64,000 nucleotides of DNA from Pseudomonas farris (GCF_019145235.1 NZ_JAHSTV010000001.1:372001-436000); one strand, 5' to 3'; shown: positions 1 through 8,836, counted from the first letter of the stretch. Notes: a model not told the origin generated them from the sequence alone. Translations and numbers: made by a program.

Positions 1-9
1 CTCGCCACA
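1..9. repeat. tail of a family B REP palindrome
   Basis: The first bases (CTCGCCACA) equal the right end of the family B palindromes found five more times in this window. The rest of the stretch up to the first gene shows nothing recognisable apart from a ribosome binding site. The upstream gene is therefore probably separated from the DUF58 gene by a REP. Confidence 0.5.
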
Positions 10-62
10 AAGGTGCTGTGCCCGATGGTTGAATGTAGCCCTTACCAAGGAATCGCGACGCA

Positions 63-1394
63 ATGAAACCCACGCGCCTGCTGCTGATCTGGCTCGCAGC
101 ACTGCTGGCCATCGGCATCGTGCTCGGCGCATTACGGGCACTGGACATCGCAGTTCCATCGAGCCTTTTGGCGATCAACTGGGGATTACTGTTAGCACTG
201 CTGGCATTGGCGATCATCGACGCCATCCGCCTCAAACGCCTGCCCTCGCCCCGCGTGCAACGGCAAATGCCCGGCAGCCTGGCGCTCGGTCGATGGGGCG
301 AAGTGCGACTGGAGGTCGAGCACGATTTTGCTCAACCGCTGAACGTACACATCTACGATCATGTGCCGCACGGCCTTGACTTCGAATTCCTTCCCCTGTC
401 GGTCGAACTGCAACCCGGCCAACAGAGCCAGATCGGCTATCGCCTGCGCCCACTCAAGCGCGGCCACTTCACCTTCGACCACTGCGAAATCAGCCTGCCG
501 AGCCCAATGGGCCTATGGTCTGGCAAACGCCTACTGAACGTAGTCGACAACACCCGCGTCTACCCCGACTTCGCCCGCCTCTACGGCGGCCAACTGCTGG
601 CAGTGGATAACTGGCTCAGCCAACTCGGGGTGCGCCAACGTCAACGCCGCGGTCTGGGTCTGGAGTTTCATCAACTGCGCGAATTCAGAGAAGGCGACAG
701 CCTGCGCCAGATCGACTGGAAAGCCACGGCACGCCAGCGCACACCGATTGCCCGTGAGTATCAGGACGAGCGTGATCAGCAGATCATTTTCATGCTCGAT
801 TGCGGACGGCGCATGCGTAGCCAGGATGATGAGTTGTCGCACTTCGACCATGCACTCAATGCCTGTTTGCTGCTGAGCTATGTGGCATTGCGTCAGGGTG
901 ATGCGGTGGGCCTGAGCACCTTCGCCAGCCATCAGCCGCGCTACCTCGCCCCGGTCAAAGGCACTGGTCAACTCAACGTGTTGCTCAACAGTGTTTACGA
1001 TCTCGACAGCACACAATGCCCCGCCGACTATCTGGCTGCCGCCAACCAGTTATTGGTTAGACAAAAACGCCGGGCACTGGTGGTGCTGGTGACCAACCTG
1101 AGGGATCAAGATGACGAACAACTGCTTGCCGCCGTCCAACGGCTGAGCCGTCAGCATCGGGTATTGGTGGGCAGCCTACGAGAAGAGGTGCTCGACAGTC
1201 TGCGGCACGCGCCGGTACAAACATTGCCCGAGGCGCTGGTCTATTGCGGAACAGTGGATTATATGAATGTACGGGCAGAGCTCCATGAGCGGTTGAGTGC
1301 TCATGGAGTTCCGGTGCTGGATGCTCGGCCCTCAGAACTGGGGACCGAGATGGTGACGCGGTATTTGGGATGGAAAAAAGCTGGAACGATGTAA
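63..1394 (+). CDS. DUF58 domain protein, membrane-anchored
   Basis: 443 aa. Two hydrophobic segments (about residues 6-24 and 32-50) lead into a DUF58 domain with the characteristic FREGDSLRQIDW stretch near residues 206-217, followed by a von Willebrand-like strand (IIFMLDCGRRM, about 241-251). DUF58 proteins usually sit next to MoxR AAA+ ATPases and are thought to help assemble or activate envelope complexes; the exact reaction is not known. A MoxR gene would be expected just upstream, outside the window. The usual downstream partners (DUF4381, VWA or transglutaminase proteins) are absent: the next gene is an unrelated small ORF. The start has AAGGA 11 bases upstream. The locus matches recalled PA4323. 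Product family is sure, function is not. Confidence 0.9.
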   Translation: MKPTRLLLIWLAALLAIGIVLGALRALDIAVPSSLLAINWGLLLALLALAIIDAIRLKRLPSPRVQRQMPGSLALGRWGEVRLEVEHDFAQPLNVHIYDHVPHGLDFEFLPLSVELQPGQQSQIGYRLRPLKRGHFTFDHCEISLPSPMGLWSGKRLLNVVDNTRVYPDFARLYGGQLLAVDNWLSQLGVRQRQRRGLGLEFHQLREFREGDSLRQIDWKATARQRTPIAREYQDERDQQIIFMLDCGRRMRSQDDELSHFDHALNACLLLSYVALRQGDAVGLSTFASHQPRYLAPVKGTGQLNVLLNSVYDLDSTQCPADYLAAANQLLVRQKRRALVVLVTNLRDQDDEQLLAAVQRLSRQHRVLVGSLREEVLDSLRHAPVQTLPEALVYCGTVDYMNVRAELHERLSAHGVPVLDARPSELGTEMVTRYLGWKKAGTM

Positions 1395-1516
1395 TGGCCA
1401 ATCGCACGATTCCATATGAATATGATGTGCGAGCACGTACGACTAGCTCTCATCCCAGAGTAATCGAGAAGCAACCCCACCCAAGAATCTGATAGCTCTA
1501 TCACAAGGAATCAATC

Positions 1517-1765
1517 ATGGACGAGACAAAACTATTCGCGTCAGTGATCACGCAGATCAATGAGAACCAACTGGCATTGCGAGCCGCTGTAGAGGAACTA
1601 TCGAATTGGGTGGCGCAGCAAGGAGCTGCCGAAATAGCGGATAACGTCCGATGTGCCTTACAAACACTAGATGTAAACCAGGACTTTATATCTTTGGCAC
1701 TTATTTCTATCTCCACCGATTTTCAAGAATCACAGATTCCAAAAAGGCCTGATTCTAATGGCTAG
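1517..1765 (+). CDS. small hypothetical protein
   Basis: 82 aa, acidic, predicted mostly helical, with no signal peptide or membrane segment. I do not recognise a family. A good Shine-Dalgarno (AAGGA, 7 bases before ATG) supports translation. Base composition is clearly more AT-rich than its neighbours and codons such as TTA, ATA and AAA are frequent, which suggests recent transfer. It stands alone between the DUF58 gene and a 300-base non-coding stretch. Confidence 0.6.
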   Translation: MDETKLFASVITQINENQLALRAAVEELSNWVAQQGAAEIADNVRCALQTLDVNQDFISLALISISTDFQESQIPKRPDSNG

Positions 1766-2068
1766 CTAACCTTCAATATTTGTAGTTTCTCCTAGGTGAT
1801 ACCCGATGTTCCTGATCGTGTAGTAACGAGGGGCAATAAGCTCTGCCGTGTAAAAACTGCCGTTCATGGCCGGTAATTTGCTTTTTGTACTCTCCCATCA
1901 GGCGTCTCAAATAACCGCGCTAATGACTACAGAATGAAGCGCCTCTGCCTACAAATATCAGCGACCCAGTCTGATTGTGGGTGGTGTCCGTCCCGACATA
2001 AGGTTCTCCTGTCGCCGCCGCCCTTTCGTTATTTCCGAATCGGTGGCAGCCCCAACAAGGAGTTAACC
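1766..2068. other. 303-base intergenic stretch, AT-rich
   Basis: No convincing gene, tRNA or terminator seen. Composition drifts from AT-rich back to the host average towards position 2000. The last bases contain the ribosome binding site of the next gene. Confidence 0.5.
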
Positions 2069-2455
2069 GTGATTACGCCCCGACCCAACCGACTCAAAAC
2101 CACCGCCCGTTCGCCCTACAGCACCCTCGACTCGAGAAAACTCCACGAAGCTGCCGACAGGGCCCTAGATCACTATCTCAAACGGGAAAACACTAAACCG
2201 TGCTTTGCCGACGAACGCACCACCGAGGAACGATCCATGAAGATGTTCACCGTCGTAGCCAATGCCAATCCCGAAGCCCTCCTCATCCAGACCTATGAAA
2301 CCTTTTCCTCGGTCAGCATTTTGCTGCTCGACCTGGCGGAAAGCCTGGATGACAAGCAGCGGCATCTGGCGATGGCGATTTATCAGATGAGTGAGATGGG
2401 GTTGATGCTGGCGGAGCGGTCGCTGGATATTGAGCGGGCGATCAGCCCGGCCTAG
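2069..2455 (+). CDS. DUF6124-like small Pseudomonas protein
   Basis: 128 aa from a GTG start that has AAGGAGTT 5 bases upstream; the same frame is open further upstream but without a ribosome site, so GTG is preferred. The N-terminal part (SPYSTLDSRKLHEAADRALD) matches a pattern I associate with the abundant Pseudomonas DUF6124 family, in which an SPY..LDS.KLH.AA.RALDHYL block precedes a helical C-terminal region carrying nearly the same length of sequence. Function is unknown in the whole family. No signal peptide. Confidence 0.7.
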   Translation: MITPRPNRLKTTARSPYSTLDSRKLHEAADRALDHYLKRENTKPCFADERTTEERSMKMFTVVANANPEALLIQTYETFSSVSILLLDLAESLDDKQRHLAMAIYQMSEMGLMLAERSLDIERAISPA

Positions 2456-2483
2456 CCTTTAAGTATTGGCCGTCTGGTCTGAC

Positions 2484-2580
2484 GCCATCGCGGGCGAGCC
2501 CGCTCCCACAGGGATCTTCGGTGAACATACTTTTTGTGAACGACGCTGACCACTGTGGGAGCGGGCTTGCCCGCGATGGC
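2484..2580. repeat. REPIN, family A (variant ends)
   Basis: Inverted pair: GCCATCGCGGGCGAGCCCGC at the left and its near-complement GCGGGCTTGCCCGCGATGGC at the right, about 40 bases between the arms. It lies between the DUF6124-like gene and the convergent PilZ gene. The ends (GCCATCGCGGG) differ from the CTTCGCGAGCAAG type seen elsewhere in the window. Confidence 0.85.
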
Positions 2581-2602
2581 GATTGTGAAAGCGCAGCAGC
2601 CT

Positions 2603-2962
2603 TCAGGCCGAAGCTGGCAAAGGCTGAAAACTGAAGTACTGCTTCAGTGCCTCGACCAATTGCCCATATTCCGGCGGTGCCTGTTGCAGGCTGAAGCCGG
2701 CGTCATAGTGGTGAGGGGTTTCGTCCTCGTGGCACCACAGACAGCAGGCGTTGAGGTCGATCACCTGCTGACAATGGCCATCCATGGGGATTTTCAGGCG
2801 CAGATTAAAATCGGCGCCCACCATCATCGGCAACTGGCTGATCAACATCAGCCCGTCCTCGGACAGATTGCCCAGAAAGCCAATGGGCTTGTCGGTAACG
2901 CTGTTGAACACTTTGAGAAAATACGGCAGTTGATGCCGCTCGATCCGGCGGTCAGTAAACAT
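2603..2962 (-). CDS. PilZ domain protein
   Basis: 119 aa. The N-terminus begins MFTDRRIERHQLP, with the RxxxR of a c-di-GMP-binding PilZ site (RRIER) at residues 5-9, followed by the NLSEDGLML strand that corresponds to the second PilZ motif (D/NxSxxG). PilZ proteins bind cyclic di-GMP and relay it to motility or polysaccharide machinery by protein contact. I chose the ATG at 2962 by family similarity; a longer start at 3079 is open but has no ribosome site, and neither start has a strong one. The position corresponds to recalled PA4324. Two c-di-GMP enzymes (7572-8690 and 41100-43148) lie in the same window. Confidence 0.82.
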   Translation of the reverse strand: MFTDRRIERHQLPYFLKVFNSVTDKPIGFLGNLSEDGLMLISQLPMMVGADFNLRLKIPMDGHCQQVIDLNACCLWCHEDETPHHYDAGFSLQQAPPEYGQLVEALKQYFSFQPLPASA

Positions 2963-3193
2963 GCTGATTTCGCTACGCAAGGCCCTTAAGCAGGGCCGCA
3001 CTAATGCTTCGGAACGGGCCTGCTCTATTGTTTTATAGGCATAAGCCGCGCTCTCCCCGATCCTGGTGCGACAGTCCATCCAACCGCTGTCGCTTACTGC
3101 TGCCGATCACAGGTGTTACGTCGATTAGAAACCAGGTTCTAAACCGATCTATTCGACTATAGCTCACCGCCGCCGGTCAGCCAGCCGCTTCAA

Positions 3194-3568
3194 TCAGAAC
3201 CGGGTCGCACGCACGGCCGCCGCGCTGCGGATCGGGTAATGCCCCAGACTCTGCAAGGTTTCCAGGCGGGCACGGGCGCGATAGGCGTACTCGCTTTGCG
3301 GGTAGGACGCGATGATGAACTCGTAAGTCTGCGCTGCATCAATAAACAGCTTTTGTCGTTCCAGGCACTGGCCGCGCATCATCGACACTTCCGGCCACAC
3401 ATAAGGTCGCGCGCGGCTGGCGCGCTCAACCTTGGACAGTTCGAGCATCACTTGCTCGCAGTTGCCGCGCTCATAGGCGCTGTAGGCATTATTCAAATGA
3501 TGGTTCATCGACCAACGGGTGCAGCCCACAACACTGAGGGCAAGAACGGCAATGAGCACGAATCGCAT
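3194..3568 (-). CDS. small TPR-like lipoprotein
   Basis: 124 aa. Start at MRFVLIAVLALSVVGC, a short lipoprotein signal with the lipobox VVGC giving Cys16; GGAGA lies 7 bases upstream, which decides against a longer in-frame start at 3652. The mature part has helical repeats of TPR character (NNAYSAYERGNCEQVMLELS, then AAQTYEFIIASYPQSEYAYRA), resembling BamD/YbgF-type lipoproteins that bind other envelope proteins. The specific partner is unknown. It lies just upstream of the PilZ gene on the same strand, about 230 bases away. Confidence 0.8.
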   Translation of the reverse strand: MRFVLIAVLALSVVGCTRWSMNHHLNNAYSAYERGNCEQVMLELSKVERASRARPYVWPEVSMMRGQCLERQKLFIDAAQTYEFIIASYPQSEYAYRARARLETLQSLGHYPIRSAAAVRATRF

Positions 3569-3712
3569 GGGGGGATCTCCTGTCTTGCGCTCTGTATCGA
3601 CCCCTTGGCGGAAATCTTCAGGAAACCCGGATTGAAAAAAGCACTGAGCCAAAACGTGTGAATAAAAACGCCGACCTGGGTCGGCGCATGTTCAACGCAA
3701 CAAAACGCCTGA

Positions 3713-3991
3713 TCAATCGACAGTGAATGTTCGAACGGGTGACCATACCGAAGTGGAACCATTAAACTGCTGACGCGCATTAATCTGGTGCACACCTTTC
3801 GCCAATTTGGCCTGCCCCTGCCATCTGCCAGAGGGATCCACGCTCACCGAAAGCACCAAGGCGCCTGAGGCTGCTACCTCAACAGTAGCGTTAGGTACTG
3901 CCGTACCTGAAATACTGACTGGATCGGAACCCGTCGATCCTTCTTCCGGTAGTACGATGACCGGAACGGAAATCAAAGTTTGTGTTGTCAT
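3713..3991 (-). CDS. stand-alone Ig-like domain protein
   Basis: 92 aa, a single bacterial Ig-like beta-sandwich: ISGTAVPNATVEVA, then LSVSVDPSGRWQGQAKLAKG, then INARQQFNGSTSVWSP. This is the repeat unit that giant Pseudomonas adhesins and surface proteins carry in tandem. No signal peptide, no second domain. Start: AAGGAG sits directly against the ATG at 3997 but 6 bases before the ATG at 3991, so 3991 is used. Role unknown; it may be a cytosolic or secreted single-domain binder, or the remnant of a larger protein. Confidence 0.7.
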   Translation of the reverse strand: MTTQTLISVPVIVLPEEGSTGSDPVSISGTAVPNATVEVAASGALVLSVSVDPSGRWQGQAKLAKGVHQINARQQFNGSTSVWSPVRTFTVD

Positions 3992-4199
3992 CTTCATCTC
4001 CTTGGTGCGTCACCTGTTGACGACACTCCAGAGAATTCCAACATCCCCACCTGCCCAAGACTACCTGACAGAAATGACAGTCCAGACAAACGGTCGACAT
4101 AACGTTCAATAAAGAAACCAATAAGTAGTGCAAACGAACAATGACTACACCCAAAGACCATAGTAGCCTCTGCTAGCGCTTGAACTCAGGAGTCTTTGC

Positions 4200-5651
4200 A
4201 TGTCCGTCCGTCGTACCAAAATCGTCGCTACCCTTGGCCCGGCCAGTAACTCGCCGGAAGTTCTCGAACAGTTGATTCTGGCTGGCCTGGACGTCGCCCG
4301 TCTGAACTTCTCCCACGGCACCCCCGACGAGCACAAGGCTCGCGCGAAGCTGGTGCGTGACCTCGCTGCCAAGCACGGCCGCTTCGTCGCCCTGCTGGGT
4401 GACCTGCAAGGCCCGAAAATTCGTATCGCCAAATTCGCCAACAAGAAGATCGAGCTGAAGATCGGTGATCAATTCACCTTCTCTACCAGCCATCCGTTGA
4501 CCGAAGGCAACCAGCAAGTGGTCGGCATCGACTACCCGGACCTGGTGAAAGACTGCGGCGTGGGCGACGAGCTGCTGCTCGACGACGGCCGCGTGGTAAT
4601 GCGCGTCGATACCGCCACCGCCACCGAGCTGCATTGCACCGTGACCATCGGCGGCCCGCTGTCGGACCACAAAGGTATCAACCGTCGCGGTGGCGGCCTG
4701 ACCGCACCGGCCCTGACCGAGAAAGACAAGGCCGACATCAAGCTCGCAGCCGAAATGGAAGTCGACTACCTCGCGGTATCCTTCCCGCGAGACGCCGCCG
4801 ACATGGAATACGCCCGTCAACTGCGCGACGAAGCCGGCGGTACTGCCTGGCTGGTGGCGAAGATCGAACGCGCTGAAGCCGTGGCCGACGACGAAACCCT
4901 CGACGGCCTGATCAAAGCCTCCGACGCGGTGATGGTTGCCCGTGGTGACTTGGGTGTGGAAATCGGCGACGCCGAGCTGGTGGGCATTCAGAAGAAAATC
5001 ATTCTGCACGCACGCCGCCACAACAAAGCTGTGATCGTCGCGACCCAGATGATGGAGTCGATGATCCAGAACCCGATGCCAACCCGCGCCGAAGTGTCCG
5101 ACGTAGCCAACGCCGTACTCGACTACACAGACGCCGTGATGCTTTCGGCCGAAAGTGCTGCCGGTTTGTACCCGCTGGAAGCCGTACAGGCCATGGCGCG
5201 CATCTGCATCGGCGCTGAAAAGCACCCGACCAGCAAGACCTCCAGCCACCGCATCGGCAAAACGTTCGAACGTTGCGACGAGAGCATCGCACTGGCAACG
5301 ATGTACACCGCCAACCACTTCCCGGGTGTGAAGGCGATCATCGCGCTGACCGAAAGTGGCTACACGCCGTTGATCATGTCGCGCATTCGTTCCTCGGTGC
5401 CGATCTACGCGTTCTCCCCGCACCGCGAAACCCAGGCCCGCGCGGCCATGTTCCGTGGCGTCTACACCGTACCGTTCGACCCGGCATCGCTGCCGGCTGA
5501 GCAAGTCAGCCAGGCCGCGATCGACGAGTTGCTCAAACGCGGCGTTGTGGAGAAAGGCGACTGGGTCATCCTGACCAAGGGCGACAGCTACCACACCACC
5601 GGCGGCACCAACGGGATGAAAATCCTGCACGTTGGCGACCCGATGGTCTGA
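4200..5651 (+). CDS. pykA: pyruvate kinase II
   Basis: 483 aa. Catalyses phosphoenolpyruvate + ADP to pyruvate + ATP, the last step of the Entner-Doudoroff/glycolytic lower pathway. Evidence: N-terminal RRTKIVATLGPAS, substrate loop LARLNFSHG-type (VARLNFSHGTPDEH), active-site lysine region VAKIERAEAV (about 218-227), the MVARGDLGVEIG segment (about 243-254) and a C-terminal regulatory domain with the TKGDSYHTTGGTNG-like loop. Length is usual for PykA. AGGAG lies 7 bases before the ATG. It is followed by a strong intrinsic terminator, so it is probably monocistronic. Recalled PA4329. Confidence 0.97.
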   Translation: MSVRRTKIVATLGPASNSPEVLEQLILAGLDVARLNFSHGTPDEHKARAKLVRDLAAKHGRFVALLGDLQGPKIRIAKFANKKIELKIGDQFTFSTSHPLTEGNQQVVGIDYPDLVKDCGVGDELLLDDGRVVMRVDTATATELHCTVTIGGPLSDHKGINRRGGGLTAPALTEKDKADIKLAAEMEVDYLAVSFPRDAADMEYARQLRDEAGGTAWLVAKIERAEAVADDETLDGLIKASDAVMVARGDLGVEIGDAELVGIQKKIILHARRHNKAVIVATQMMESMIQNPMPTRAEVSDVANAVLDYTDAVMLSAESAAGLYPLEAVQAMARICIGAEKHPTSKTSSHRIGKTFERCDESIALATMYTANHFPGVKAIIALTESGYTPLIMSRIRSSVPIYAFSPHRETQARAAMFRGVYTVPFDPASLPAEQVSQAAIDELLKRGVVEKGDWVILTKGDSYHTTGGTNGMKILHVGDPMV

Positions 5652-5677
5652 GTGATCGGTTGTACGAAAAACAAAAG

Positions 5678-5706
5678 CCCCGCCATGTGAATGGCGGGGT
5701 TTTTTG
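5678..5706 (+). terminator. intrinsic terminator of pykA
   Basis: Perfect 9-base stem CCCCGCCAT/ATGGCGGGG, loop GTGA, followed by six Ts. It begins 27 bases after the pykA stop. Confidence 0.95.
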
Positions 5707-5738
5707 GTTTTTGGTCCAAAAGAGATGTTGTTCGGTCT

Positions 5739-5843
5739 GGCCTCTTCGCGAGCAAGCCCGCTCCCACATTGGATCTGCAGTATTCACAGGTTTTGTGTCA
5801 CCCACAAATCCCCTGTGGGAGCGGGCTTGCTCGCGAAGAGGCC
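5739..5843. repeat. REPIN, family A
   Basis: Arms GGCCTCTTCGCGAGCAAGCC and GGCTTGCTCGCGAAGAGGCC are exact complements and continue inwards through CCGCTCCCACA/TGTGGGAGCGG. Located between pykA and the convergent enoyl-CoA hydratase gene. Confidence 0.9.
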
Positions 5844-5862
5844 GGCCCAGACAACGAAAAAC

Positions 5863-6612
5863 TCAATGGCGTTTGATGAATCCGCTCAACGCCACCATCG
5901 CTTCCGGCGAACGCAGCCGCTGGGTGAACAACGCCCCCTCTTCTTCGATCACCTTGCGCAAATGTTCCCGATCCGGGGCTTTCATCAATTGCTTGCTGAT
6001 GCGCACCGCCTCTGCTGGCAGCGATTCAAATCGCAACGCCATCTCCCGCGCCTTGGCCAACACCGTTTCGCCACTGTCCAAGGCTTCTGTCGCTATCCCC
6101 CACGCCGCCGCCTGTTCACCACTGAACGCTTCGCCGAGCAGCAACAACTGCGCCGCTTTGGCATGGCCCAGCAAACGCGGCAGGATCAGGCTGGAACCGA
6201 ACTCCGGGCACAACCCGAGGTTGACGAACGGCATACGCAACCGGGCGTCGGTGCTGACGTAAACCAGGTCGCAATGCAGCAGCATCGTCGTGCCGATCCC
6301 CACCGCCGCACCGGCCACGGCGGCGATCACCGGTTTACGGCACTCCAGCAAATTGAGCATGAAGTGGAACACGGGGCTGTCGAGGTTGCTCGGGGGTTGC
6401 TGAAGGAAATCAAGGATGTCGTTGCCGGCGGTGAAACACTCAGCGCCACCGGTGATCAGCACCGCATTGATTTGGGGGTCGGTATCGGCTTGCTTCAGGG
6501 CCTCGGCCAAGTGGCTGTACATGGCGCGAGTCAGGGCGTTTTTCTTCTCGGGGCGATTGATGCGCAGGGTCAGCAGACCGCGCTCGCGTTCAAATCGGAT
6601 GGTATCGGGCAT
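5863..6612 (-). CDS. enoyl-CoA hydratase/isomerase family protein
   Basis: 249 aa crotonase fold. The oxyanion-hole segments are visible (GGAECFTAGNDI near residues 55-66 and VAGAAVGIGTTML near 100-112), and the active-site region reads MPFVNLGLCPEFGSSLILP with a Glu where a crotonase/isomerase acid is expected. Members hydrate or isomerise 2- or 3-enoyl-CoA in beta-oxidation or related acyl-CoA routes; the substrate cannot be told. It lies 31 bases after the reductase gene on the same strand and may be in the same operon as that gene and the diguanylate cyclase. Recalled PA4330. Confidence 0.92.
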   Translation of the reverse strand: MPDTIRFERERGLLTLRINRPEKKNALTRAMYSHLAEALKQADTDPQINAVLITGGAECFTAGNDILDFLQQPPSNLDSPVFHFMLNLLECRKPVIAAVAGAAVGIGTTMLLHCDLVYVSTDARLRMPFVNLGLCPEFGSSLILPRLLGHAKAAQLLLLGEAFSGEQAAAWGIATEALDSGETVLAKAREMALRFESLPAEAVRISKQLMKAPDREHLRKVIEEEGALFTQRLRSPEAMVALSGFIKRH

Positions 6613-6643
6613 GGTGAGTCTCGCGTCGTTAAACGATCAGCGC

Positions 6644-7579
6644 TCAACCACGGGGTAGAAAGACATCCGCCAGCAGTTGATTGCGCGGCAAACCGGCCAG
6701 GTACAAGCGCCGGGCAAAGGCGTCGACGCTGTCGGGGGCCCCGCAGACTAAGGCCAGGGTTTGCCGTGAAACAAGGCGCAGTTGCGCCAAAGCCGCGGGC
6801 AACTCGGCCGCCGTCCACAACTCGACCGTCAGGTTTTCACGGCCATCGGCCATGGCTTGCAGGGGTTTGGCCAGATAATGCTCACCCGCATCATGGGCCA
6901 GGTGAATGACACGGATGGCGCCCTGGTGATCCTGACGCAATGCTTCGCGCAAAATACCGAACAACGGCCCCAGACCGGTGCCGGCTGCCAGCAACCAGAG
7001 CGGTCGGGTATACCAGTCCGGGTCGTAATGCAGTGCCCCGCCGCGCAACTCGCCAAGGCGGAGCGGATCGCCGATTTTCAAGCAACGCGCCGCATCACTG
7101 AATTCCCCCGGTTGGCGGCAATCGAGGTGGAACTCCAGAAAGCGATCTTCTTCCGGCAGACTGGCCAGGGAATACGGCCGCGCTACCTGGCCCGCCCACA
7201 ACACCAGATGCTGCCCCGCCTGATAGCGCAACGGTCGCTCGCTGGTCAGGCGTAAACGCAAAACGCTGGGGCTCAGCCAATCGCTGGCGGTCACTTGGGC
7301 GGCAAGCCCATCACGCAGCGGATCAAAGGTTTCGACTTGCAGATCGTCGACCACCTGGCACTGACAGGCCAGCCGCCAACCCTGCTGACGCTGCTCATTG
7401 CTCAAGGCATCGGGACGACTGTCGCTGGGCAAGCCCTCGACACATTTGACCAGACACGCATGGCAACTGCCCGCCCGGCAGCTGTAGGGCACCGACACGC
7501 CGTTCTGATTCAAGGCATCGAGCAGATTGCTGCCCGCCGCCACCGTCCATTGGCGTTCGCCGACCCGTAACTCAGGCAT
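6644..7579 (-). CDS. 2Fe-2S ferredoxin/FAD/NAD(P)H oxidoreductase
   Basis: 311 aa. N-terminal plant-type 2Fe-2S ferredoxin domain with Cys34, Cys39, Cys42 (CRAGSCHAC) and Cys72 (ACQC); then an FAD-binding barrel with RPYSLAS and an NAD(P) domain with GTGLGPLFGIL. This is the build of oxygenase reductase components and CDP-6-deoxy-delta-3,4-glucoseen reductase-like proteins, which pass electrons from NAD(P)H through FAD to the cluster. The electron acceptor is not encoded nearby. Start: GGGAG 7-8 bases before the ATG at 7579; the ATG overlaps the last 8 bases of the diguanylate cyclase gene, so translation is probably coupled. Recalled PA4331. Confidence 0.9.
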   Translation of the reverse strand: MPELRVGERQWTVAAGSNLLDALNQNGVSVPYSCRAGSCHACLVKCVEGLPSDSRPDALSNEQRQQGWRLACQCQVVDDLQVETFDPLRDGLAAQVTASDWLSPSVLRLRLTSERPLRYQAGQHLVLWAGQVARPYSLASLPEEDRFLEFHLDCRQPGEFSDAARCLKIGDPLRLGELRGGALHYDPDWYTRPLWLLAAGTGLGPLFGILREALRQDHQGAIRVIHLAHDAGEHYLAKPLQAMADGRENLTVELWTAAELPAALAQLRLVSRQTLALVCGAPDSVDAFARRLYLAGLPRNQLLADVFLPRG

Positions 7580-8690
7580 CGACATTCTCCCAGGCCGCCG
7601 CGCAACGGTTACGGCCGTCACGCTTGGCGCGATACAGCGCCTGATCGGCGCGGTGCAAGGCGTCATCCAGATCGTCGCCAAGCGTCAATAACGTCATGCC
7701 CGCCGACAGGCTGAGGTTGCGCACATTGAGGCCGATCATCTCCACATCCATAAAGGCAACGCGCAACCGTTCGCAGCAAGCGGTCAGGCGTTCGGGATCA
7801 CAATCGGGCAACAGCACCACGAACTCTTCACCGCCATAGCGGGCCAGAATATCGCCATCGCGCAGGCATGCCGTAGCCACCCCGGCGAATGCTTGCAGCA
7901 CCTGATCGCCAGCGGCATGGCCGTGAACATCGTTGATGCGTTTGAAGTGGTCAAGGTCGATCAATGCCAAGCCATGCACCACATCGGCTTCCATCGCATT
8001 CAACTCGCGGGCGGCCAAGCGCAGGAAATGCCGGCGGTTAAACAGCCCGGTGAGTTCGTCGGTTGCCACCAGGCCTTCGAGCTGGCGCATCATTCCGCGC
8101 AGGGTGTCCTGATGCGCCTGCAAGGCAAACCGCCGCTGACGCATACGCTGGCGCGACATCTGGACGTAACGGGCATAAAGCATCAGCCACACGAGCACCA
8201 CAAACAGCACGCACACCTGCAACAGTGCCAGCGTCGGGTCGGGTAGCTGGAAGTGGTAGCCCTCCCACAAGGTGATGGCGCTGAAACTGAAAAACACCAA
8301 AAACGCGCAACGGGCGAAAGCCGTGCGCGAAAGATGAAACAACCCGAACAACAGAATCAACAGGTAAAACACCAGAAACGCGCCGCGCGCCTCGTCCAGA
8401 TGAGCGATCAGCCAGGTTTGCCAACCCAGCCCCAGCAGTATTTGCACTTCGGTCAGGCTCGGGTCGGAAAAACGCAGGTTGCGGCCACTGGAAAACACCG
8501 CGAACAACACCGCCTGGCTGAATACCACCAACGCGCTGCCGATCGCCATGCCGGTGACGGATTCTTGGTAGTGACCGGTGAAAAACGCCAGCCACAGCAG
8601 CAGCAAAGCCAGGGCGTAGGTGCCAGCTGCGAGGGCAAAGCGTTTGAGCAAAAGCCGCTGGATGGCGTTATGGGTCAATCGTTGATTCAC
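7572..8690 (-). CDS. sadC: membrane diguanylate cyclase, SadC-like
   Basis: 372 aa. About six hydrophobic segments in the first 190 residues (including ALALLLLWLAFF, AFLVFYLLILLFGLF, LLQVCVLFVVLVWLML) lead by a helical linker to a GGDEF domain with an intact GGEEF active site. The sequence RDGD five residues before GGEEF fits the RxxD inhibitory site, so product feedback is likely. The enzyme makes c-di-GMP from two GTP. Neighbourhood (pykA, enoyl-CoA hydratase, ferredoxin reductase, fumarase) matches PAO1 sadC (PA4332), a cyclase that promotes surface attachment; the name rests on this synteny and topology. The first codon is GTG without a clear ribosome site; a TTG at about 8678 is an alternative. 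Confidence 0.78.
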   Translation of the reverse strand: MNQRLTHNAIQRLLLKRFALAAGTYALALLLLWLAFFTGHYQESVTGMAIGSALVVFSQAVLFAVFSSGRNLRFSDPSLTEVQILLGLGWQTWLIAHLDEARGAFLVFYLLILLFGLFHLSRTAFARCAFLVFFSFSAITLWEGYHFQLPDPTLALLQVCVLFVVLVWLMLYARYVQMSRQRMRQRRFALQAHQDTLRGMMRQLEGLVATDELTGLFNRRHFLRLAARELNAMEADVVHGLALIDLDHFKRINDVHGHAAGDQVLQAFAGVATACLRDGDILARYGGEEFVVLLPDCDPERLTACCERLRVAFMDVEMIGLNVRNLSLSAGMTLLTLGDDLDDALHRADQALYRAKRDGRNRCAAAWENVDA

Positions 8691-8836
8691 CGTGGGAAAG
8701 GGGGGCTGTTGGAGTGTCCTACTCTACAGGCCGGATGCCACTTTAGTGGCGTGTCTGATAAATGACCATTCAATTTTCGGGGCAAAAAACTGGCGTCAAA
8801 GCCATGACCCAAATTTGTAGCAAGTACACCTTTTAC

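Noticed and set aside
1..66. Open frame ending in TGA that overlaps the DUF58 ATG (ATGA)
   Set aside because: The 21 residues do not resemble a MoxR C-terminus, and the first bases equal the end of a family B repeat. I treat the stretch as intergenic.
4111..4160. AGTAGT ... ACTACA near the pykA promoter as a HexR site
   Set aside because: The half-sites are 14 bases apart rather than the 7-8 expected, so I do not call it.
4173..5630. 485-codon open frame on the minus strand over pykA
   Set aside because: It is the antisense of pykA; codon composition is that of a shadow frame (His/Val/Gly-rich) and no family is recognisable.
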